The translations under genes were made by a program, and so were the position numbers. Positions 20,168 to 26,649 of a stretch of DNA of 26,649 nucleotides are shown here, piece after piece. Below the pieces are notes generated by a model. That model saw only the letters and a list, made by a program, of their open reading frames with translations, had not been told where the DNA came from and searched no databases. This DNA comes from Nemertoderma westbladi. Its lineage: Eukaryota; Xenacoelomorpha; Nemertodermatida; Nemertodermatidae. The number at the start of each line of letters is the position of its first letter. Position 1 is the stretch's first letter. The stretch covers positions 1 through 26,649 of the forward strand of contig JAUCBJ010005853.1 of NCBI GenBank assembly GCA_032718475.1, read 5' to 3'.

Positions 20168-21737
20168 ATGATTATGCCAACAAATTGCCCAAATATAAAA
20201 TTTATGAGTTGTCCGTTTAATTTCTTTCGTAGCAAAACACAAAAAACTGCAGATGGGCAGCCAGTTGCGAAAACCTCGGACTTTCAGATAATAAAGTGTA
20301 TTGGTAAAGGAGGTTATGGGGTGGTTTACTATGTCCGCCATAAACACGATAATAAATTCTATGCCATGAAGATTGTACCTAAGGGGTCCACCAGCTTCGA
20401 AGGAAAGGAGCAAGCATCGCACCAAACAAATGAACGCAAGAAGATGTGCTTCGCCGAAAGAAACGCTTTATCAAAGAATATTAAACATCCCTTTATTGTG
20501 CAGTTACATTACGCTTTTCAAACCAGAAGAAAGGTTTACTTTGTGTTGACATACGCTGACGGTGGGGATTTATTTAGTCACCAGGCATTGTCAAATAACC
20601 GTTTCTCAGAACGGAAAGCCAGGTTGGCACTACTATAGCTTGTGTGAACATTTTCGACCAACTTAAATGAATCAATTAGTTCCTTCTACAGCATTTTTTT
20701 TGGAATCTTTTCTTGAATATGGTTGGCTGACATTCGATTTAGTAGTAGGTAGTAAATTCCATAAGGTAGATAGAATTTTAAAATAATTAAATATCTATAA
20801 AATGTATTAATATTTTATATATAGTATTGTAAAAGCTGCGTAAAAAATAGATTGAAATTTTAATTAAATCCTTATGTATTTAAAAAAATACTAGCTATCT
20901 AAAAAATGTACGAGCTATCAATCAATCGAATGCCAGTCAACCATCATCCATAAAAAACAACTTGGCTATAGTAGTGCCGCCAGGTTTTATAGTGCGGAAA
21001 CAGCTTGCGCGCTTGGATACTTGCATGACAATGGAATTATTTATCGGGATCTCAAGCCAGAGAATATCCTCTTCGATGCCTTAGGCCACATCATGTTGGG
21101 AGATTTTGGTTTGGCGAAAGAGGGTATGGGACCAGGAGTTCGTACCAGGTCCCTGTGCGGCACTATTACATACATGTGCCCTGAAAGAATACTTTTAAAT
21201 GAGCATGGGTTTGCTTCGGATTGGTGGTCTTTGGGTGTGCTTATATTCGACATGATCTCTGGAATTAATCCATTTGAACCAGTACCCGAGACCGTCAACG
21301 GCCAGTTTAAGTATGAGAGCGTCGAACTTCATACGACCTCATTACAAAAAGCAATTTGTAACAGTGAACCACACTGGGAATTGTTACCAATGACAGCATC
21401 ATCCTCCATTAGGAATATAATTTCCAAACTTTTAATAAAGGAACCATCTCTCAGACTTGGCTCAAGAGACGGACTTAGTGATATTAAAGCTCACAGTTTT
21501 TTCTGTGGAATAGACTTCGAGAAACTAGAAAGCAAAAAAATAAAACCACCAATGGAACCCGATGTTTTGGGTGAAAATAAGTTCCAATATTTTGAAGAAG
21601 AGCTTTGCAAACAAGAACCAGATAGTAACATTCTCAATGACAGCGAAGTTAATCATTCAAACGACGACGATGAGATATACCACGGATTTGAATTCACTCA
21701 GAAGAAAGTTAAAAATGATAAATGCTCAATTCACTAA
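20168..21737 (+). CDS. AGC-family Ser/Thr protein kinase, SGK/S6K/RSK-like, copy 2 (two exons)
   Basis: The coding sequence joins 20168-20622 and 20984-21737, giving 402 residues from ATG 20168. An in-frame ATG at 20174 matches the start of copy 1, where the first codon of this pair is TTG. TAA at 20144 closes the frame upstream. All catalytic motifs of copy 1 are kept, including the Glu in the hydrophobic motif YHGFEF. Compared with copy 1, 23 codons change the amino acid. Five lie in the first 22 residues of copy 1 numbering, apart from Met/Ile at the new start. A dense cluster follows the CPE motif: KTRGNEYGY in copy 1 is RILLNEHGF here. Others are Gly69 to Pro, Cys73 to Thr, Leu88 to Arg and Thr245 to Asn. 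There are no indels or stops, so both copies look functional. AATAAA occurs 185 bp after the stop. Confidence 0.85.
20623..20983 (+). other. Intron of kinase copy 2
   Basis: This is a 361-bp GT-AG phase-2 intron with the same borders as copy 1. By eye no base differs from 8098-8458. The identical block extends into both exons, from copy 1 position 8022 to 8530 (20547-21055 here), about 509 bp. Confidence 0.9.
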
Positions 21738-21921
21738 CTACTATCGTACAAGAGAATATAGGGAACATACGTTATGGTGTAAACTGCAGGATGTGCAGCA
21801 AAATTAACAGAAACAAACACATGCTACTGGCATGAGTAAATCCTCCAGGAAAACAGTAATATGGGTAGTGGCAGTGACATACAAATACTCACATTCTATT
21901 GATATTGATAAAAAGAAAGTA

Positions 21922-21931
21922 AATAAATAAA
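21922..21931 (+). terminator. Likely polyadenylation signals of kinase copy 2
   Basis: Two overlapping AATAAA hexamers lie about 185 bp after the stop codon. The 3' flank diverges from copy 1 within about six bases of the stop, so each gene has its own 3' end. Confidence 0.4.
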
Positions 21932-22451
21932 TGAAAATAAAATTACCATTTATTATTAAGTTTATTTTCGTACACACTTCAAGGAGCGTAACATAATATT
22001 ACATAATTTACAAACTAACCGAGCAGAAACAATAAGGAGTTGAGTTACTTATAGCATAATATTATAACACAAGTAATTATAAAGAACATAAATTTGGAGG
22101 TTGATAAGTACTGTAGAATAAATTTCAGTTCGCTATCCTTGAATCCAATGACCTCTAAACCGTTTGAATGCACGTTAATAATAAATCATTTCCTTACTTG
22201 ATTTAGTTAGGTTGTTGATATTTCACAGATTACCAATATTACGATAGTGATAGTTAGAACCGCTACGAGATCTACAGATAAATAAACATAAATCAGATAG
22301 AAATCTAATTATACGTGCACTAGAACTTTGCACATTATTTGCAAATTTTATAAATCTATTTTGCAACATAACGCAAGGATCTCAAAGGGAAAAATTTGTT
22401 CTACTATATATCTGTGTGAATTGAATGGCAAATCGAAAATAATTCGCACAT
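21932..22451. other. AT-rich spacer
   Basis: No recognisable gene or repeat. Short frames carry no domain. Confidence 0.45.
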
Positions 22452-22454
22452 TTA

Positions 22455-22671
22455 AGGCCATGATACACCGCAGGAGCAGCGAGCGGCAGCAATGAGCGGC
22501 AATGGCAAGCGGCCACAAAATAGAACACATTATTTTCTATGGGTGATGATACACCACAAATGGCCACTGCCGCTCGCCGCTCCTATAGTGTATCATACTA
22601 AAAGTCGCCACTCACATCGGCCGCTCGCCGCAGCCGCTGCCGCTCGCTGCTCCTGTGGTGTATCATGGCCT
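22455..22671. mobile_element. 217-bp MITE with TTA target duplication
   Basis: The left end AGGCCATGATACACCGCAGG and right end CCTGTGGTGTATCATGGCCT form inverted repeats of about 35 bp, continuing through GAGCAGCGAGCGGC. TTA at 22452-22454 and 22672-22674 flanks the element. A 3-bp TTA duplication is typical of PIF/Harbinger-type transposition, so it is probably a non-autonomous relative. Inside, more inverted copies of the GATACACC and CCGCTCGC words occur, giving a nested palindromic layout and high GC. Confidence 0.8.
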
Positions 22672-22729
22672 TTATATTCCATGCGCATGCACTATGTATT
22701 CTAGAACATTCACCACAGGAAAGATCTCA

Positions 22730-23099
22730 AATATTACTACCATACAAACTAGAAAAACTAGTCTGTAAGTCGCATATAGTATATGGGTTAGAGTAGTCGA
22801 CTTCATGGAGCAACGATGTTGATGATGATGTCGTGATGTTGGTATTCAATGTGTTATGAAAATCAACTGTATGTCCTAAATGAATAGCCTCACGAACCCA
22901 TGGAAGATCAACTCCACCTAATCTAATTCTAAGGTTGATGTCAAGTCGAGCCAGAACTGAAAGAAATGCACTTTTCAGTTCTCTATTATTTTTACGCCAT
23001 GGTGGTTGCAATATAGTTTGCCTTGGTGGTTTATACCAGTGTGTCCGATTGTTCGATTCTCTAAATGAGAGTCTATTTGGACTCATAGTCCGCACCTTG
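22730..23099 (-). pseudogene. Relic of a non-LTR retrotransposon protein, post-RT part
   Basis: The minus-strand frame 23125-22727 contains RIRLGGVDLPWVREAIHLGH (about 22860-22920). This resembles the segment after RT in many LINE proteins, where LPWV...HLGH is common. The rest of the frame is not recognisable. It may be the downstream part of the RT relic at 23433-24060, with the piece at 23100-23432 inserted between. Confidence 0.45.
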
Positions 23100-23432
23100 T
23101 CAACATGCCTGCATGGGCAGGGCACTCATGTCGACTTGTAGACCTTCCTTGTTTATGCATGCTGCATATGACTGTATCCTTCGATGCATTGGACATGTTG
23201 GGTTGTGCACCGCTCTTGTTTTGCTTTCTGTTCTGGCCTCTGATCTGACGGGTTTAGTGAAGTTGTCCTCCACATATACTGGGTCTGTAAAGATCTCCGA
23301 TTGATATGTCAGGAATTTAGAAAGCTCCTGCATTCCCGGTTCATCCTTCTTCTGTTTCCGGGTGTTCAATGCCCTCTCCCCCCGCAATTTGTTGCGTAAC
23401 CATTTAGGTAAGGGATCGACTAGAGTCATCAT
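23100..23432 (-). pseudogene. Probable Pao/BEL gag fragment
   Basis: The minus frame 23432-23100 begins with a WLRNKLRGE basic stretch. ELSKFLTYQSEIFTDPVY follows, like the gag segment of BEL/Pao elements that precedes a zinc knuckle. CPMHRRIQSYAAC is then a possible degenerate Cys/His knuckle. It is short and isolated. The family call rests on pattern memory, so it is uncertain. Confidence 0.45.
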
Positions 23433-24060
23433 TATTCGATGAGGAATTAAGTTCTTGCGAATCTACCAATCCCTGGCATACACAGTTGGAGATATTGAAT
23501 GGAGTCGAAGCACAACTGTCCCAATGTACAAAGCAGGTGTGGTTTGAGTAACTCCACAAGAGTACATGAAGAAATAAAGGGTAAAATCGGTAATAAAGGG
23601 TAATAAAGGGTCTTGATTAATTCCAGGAAGTGTTTGCCCCCTTCGACCATGAAATGTCTTCTTTAGATCCAGAAGTCAACCGTAGACAAGAGTTGAAAGG
23701 CGTGAATAATACCCAATGACCTCAGTAGCAGCCCAGGTACATTGCATCGTCCCACCAACCAGATTGGAAACCAAACTGCATTTCATTAAGGGAGAATGTT
23801 CACACTGCGAAATCAGCATCATCCACTCAAATACTGTAGTTTAATAAGCAAGGACGATAAGGCAATCACACGATGTACAGACCAACGTCGCTGAGTTTAT
23901 CTTTAACTAACGGGATAATTACTCACGTTTGCACGAATTGAGGAATGAATCCGTGAACTACTGTAGAAGCAAATTAAATAAACGAGCAATGTGCTCCTGA
24001 ACTCTTGGCCAGTATTTATCAGACAGTCAGAGTCCAAACCGTAGGCCTACACAGCGTCTG
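23433..24060 (-). pseudogene. Relic of non-LTR reverse transcriptase
   Basis: Minus-strand fragments in changing frames follow RT order. VIIPLVKDKLSDVG is near 23890-23930, NEMQFGFQSG near 23770-23800, and LLDLKKTFHG near 23650-23680, a motif A-like piece with its Asp. Stops and shifts are frequent. No catalytic DD box was found. The order fits the post-RT piece at 22730-23099 as the continuation. Confidence 0.5.
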
Positions 24061-24832
24061 TTTTTGAACTTTTCAGTTTATGTAATAATGCAGCTTCAAT
24101 GAAAACCAAGGTAATGAGAGGTAATGCTTCAGTCTCACTTGCTCTCAATTTCGTATCGATCTCACTTTTCAACAATCATATATTTTCACAATCATATATT
24201 TTCAAACTTACTGTTGGTTGTACTCTACGCAATTTTCTTGATTTCAGTGAAAATTTGTTGGTTGTTTGCAAGGCACGCTTCTATCAATTCTCCGCTTAAC
24301 ATTATCTAAATATCACCGTTGTATCTGTCTCGTAAATGGAATAATTCTGCATTTACTACGGCATTTGGGCAACCAGCCCAGCCGCAACCTAGACACTATC
24401 ACAGAAGAGCGGTTCGTCCTTAAACGGCCGAATATGTTCATTCCAACCCGGTAGGATCGGTCTACTGTACTACTGTATTAGACGAGTCCGAATGGCCAGA
24501 CTGTGACTGGAGTACTCAAGCAATCGGTACCGGAATTATCAATATATATATACTGTATATGTATCAGCAGTATATCTAGCAATTTATCAGCAGTGTATTT
24601 TCAACAGAGATTTTATGTTCTGGATCGGTATAATATACTATAGATTGGGGCAACAGAAGCAAGGACTTGAATCGGTATCAATATGCAGAACGATAGACTG
24701 AATTTACTGCCGGTAAATTATATTACCCAATTTATCACTGCGATTCTTTCACTATAAATACTATTATTCCATGGTTGTACTGTACAGCTGGATGTCGGTG
24801 GATCCGGAAGTCAGATGAGGACCTTCGTATAC
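24061..24832. other. Unassigned spacer
   Basis: Short frames at 24099-24454 overlap each other and have no recognisable domain. ATATAT repeats and small palindromes occur near 24540-24620. Nothing else is supported. Confidence 0.4.
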
Positions 24833-25377
24833 GTAAGGGAAAGGCATGGGCAGCCTTGAATGGGCTTTCCATTCCAGGATTAGGAAGTCACATAGAATTC
24901 ATCGAAAACTTAAGGTCCGATTATTTAAAGCAGCAGTAGTTCCAGTACTCCTCTATGAGAGTCCATGCTGGACTCTACATAACTACTGAGGACACCAAAT
25001 CTCGGGTTCATCAGTCGGGTTCACTGAGTCAAGTACAATGAACACATCTCCAACCAGACACTACATTATATAACATTGGAGGTGTTTCATTGGTGCCCCC
25101 AAGCTTGATACTAGAAAAATGCCGCCTCCACTTTACAGGACATTGTTTTCGCCGTGAGGACCAGCCTGTGCACAATATTGTGCTTTAGCAGCCCCATTGA
25201 GAAAATTAGCATGGTGGACAGCCCATGACTTTCGTGAGACGCCTGCTAATGGACACTGGCCTTGAAGATGCAGATAATATCGCGAAAATCATGGGGGATA
25301 GGGAGTTGTGTTGTGTTTTTGTTAAGCTGGCATAGCATCTCAATGTGCAGTTCCAATGCAGCAGGCCGATTAGTAGT
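24833..25377 (+). mobile_element. LINE B copy 4: 5'-truncated 3' end
   Basis: It matches 19397-19964 along its length with many substitutions and small gaps (for example AAGGGAAAGGCATGGGCAGC and ATGGTGGACAGCCCATGACT). Stops and a lost segment around 24990-25010 break the frame. The 3' end GGCCGATTAGTAG has only two TAG units. No target duplication was recognised. Confidence 0.8.
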
Positions 25378-25501
25378 TACAAATTCGCGGTTTATATTAT
25401 CAAATGAGCAAAGGGCGGGAAATTTAAACCATACAAGGGAATTAAATAATATAAAATAATTAAACTGATTTTGAAATTGTTTATGATATGAGTTCCTGAC
25501 T

Positions 25502-26649
25502 CTACTGTCCCACCCTTGTGTCGGCGTTGGCCAGCAAGATGGACGGCGATGCTTCTGCCCCAACAAACACTGGGCGTTTCCGTGCCGATCTCGACCCTCT
25601 TATGCACATCAGGGAGGCCCGCAGCAGCGCGAAGCTGAACTGCCTCCGCACCCAGCTCACGCACTCCGAGTAGCGCAGCTCGCGCCGGTCCGCCAGCTTT
25701 GAAGCGAGGTGCTTCACGAACAGCGTCGTGGAGGGAGATATTCCCCCCAACGCTGAGAATATCAGCGGGGTGAACGTGGCGTGCTCGACTTCCCGGATCC
25801 GTTCCAGATATTTATTGCGTTTCCGGGTTTCGTGGAATAGGTGGGCGGCGTCGACGTCCATTGCGGCGTTGGTCGGGGCGAGGGGGTTGAAGACGGATAC
25901 ATCTATGTACGTCTTTTGATATCGATTCCCCCAAAACCCGGAGACCGACACGTCCAACCGAGCTTGTTGGTCCACGGAAGTGGACGTGCGGGAGAACTGC
26001 TCGCCGGTGATTGGCTGCAGGTGCGGCTCGATGGCAACGTTATGAGCGACCTCGGTTAACGTTGTGGCGACGAAATCCCGGAGCTCGTTGTGCCTAATTG
26101 ACGGGTAACCGCCGGTGGGACAAGACAAGATGTGGTTTGTTGAAAATCTTGTCCCACAGGCACAACGAGCTGGGAGCGACTCGGGCTGCCACCCATAACG
26201 CAGACACAATGCGTCGCGGAACTCCTCTTTAGTTAGGTGGGTATCGTGGAGGGTTATGGGGCGCGCGTTGAGCCAGGCCGAGGCGCCAGGTTCCACCACG
26301 AGCTCCGTCAACTTCCGTTGATTCTCGGGTAGGTCAAGAACTAACCGACTCTACCTTCTCCTTCAGTGCCGGCACGGCCCTCGCCTTGATCCGGGTGGCG
26401 ATGAACTTTTGCGCCTCCCTTATAGCAACCGGTTCCACGACCTCCATAAACGGTTCACAGATCCACCTGGAGTTGCCGTTTTCGATTCGTAAGTCCTCGG
26501 GAGTCGGGATCGCTAGCCCGCCGTGGCGAACTGGTAGCGAGAGCAGCCTGCGCTCCTCAGGAGTGATGACGGGGCGGTTGGTCAGGCCCTGGAGGAACTG
26601 GACGACGGACTCCTCGAGCTTCTCGAAGAAATCCATGGCCCCCGGGACA
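25502..26649 (-). pseudogene. Retroelement protein C-terminal half with restriction-like endonuclease region, cut by window edge
   Basis: Two long minus frames, 26636-26334 and 26311-25502, encode one protein interrupted by a single +1/-1 shift near 26320. The upper frame has LSLPVRHGGLAIPTPEDLR, typical of the region after RT in a widespread invertebrate retroelement family. The lower frame has a zinc-ribbon-like CACGTRFSTNHILSC, then RHNELRD, then RLDVSV...YIDVSVFNP. This fits the CCHC-RHN-(P)D-D layout of restriction-like endonucleases. The segment is far more GC-rich than its surroundings and only lightly damaged, so it is a young copy. The RT core would lie beyond 26649. Confidence 0.7.

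Noticed and set aside
1-26649. A multi-gene defence or biosynthetic system
   Set aside because: Apart from the two kinases, the recognisable coding sequence is broken transposon protein. There is no cluster of intact, co-oriented host genes.

Overview
This is metazoan nuclear DNA, not bacterial. The genes have GT-AG introns, the spacers are AT-rich, and most of the window is decayed retrotransposon sequence. Frequent TAGGCCTA words and the mix of Pao/BEL, Gypsy, LINE and foldback elements resemble draft genomes of marine invertebrates such as echinoderms, hemichordates or molluscs. That placement is an inference, and I cannot name the species.

Only two loci look like intact host genes. They are paralogous two-exon AGC-family protein kinases (SGK/S6K/RSK type) at 7649-9212 and 20168-21737, same strand, at a constant offset of 12,525 bp with no indel. 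Each encodes about 400 residues and keeps every catalytic motif. Both carry Glu where related kinases have the phosphorylated Ser/Thr of the C-terminal hydrophobic motif. By eye the exons differ at about 44 of 1,203 positions, mostly changing amino acids, while the 361-bp intron shows no difference. This points to recent gene conversion over the middle of the gene, or to unusual constraint on the intron.

Layout. 1-4072: a plus-strand non-LTR retrotransposon (LINE A) with a second, 5'-truncated LINE (B) inserted in reverse, flanked by a 6-bp target duplication. 4073-7560: unassigned and AT-rich sequence with two long hairpins and the start of a segmental duplication. 7560-9330: kinase copy 1. 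9577-11148: minus-strand relic of a reverse transcriptase with a restriction-like endonuclease. 11280-13020: Gypsy relic. 13153-13855: reverse LINE B relic split by a roughly 310-bp insertion. 13856-15643: Pao/BEL relic containing a run of 22 G. 15644-17110: two arrays of the same 17-bp minisatellite around 1 kb of unassigned DNA. 17127-17490: second copy of the duplicated upstream sequence. 17975-20028: a foldback element with long inverted arms, itself hit by a LINE B copy with a 7-bp target duplication. 20055-21931: kinase copy 2. 22455-22671: a MITE with TTA target duplication. 22730-24060: minus-strand LINE and Pao relics. 24833-25377: another LINE B 3' end. 25502-26649: a GC-rich minus-strand retroelement running off the right edge.

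The two kinase copies and the shared sequence upstream (5213-6265 and 17127-17490) suggest one tandem duplication of a 4-kb unit. It was later spread apart and altered by transposon insertions between and inside the units. The retroelement genes are broken, and nothing suggests they act together. The kinase pair is the only likely host function here.
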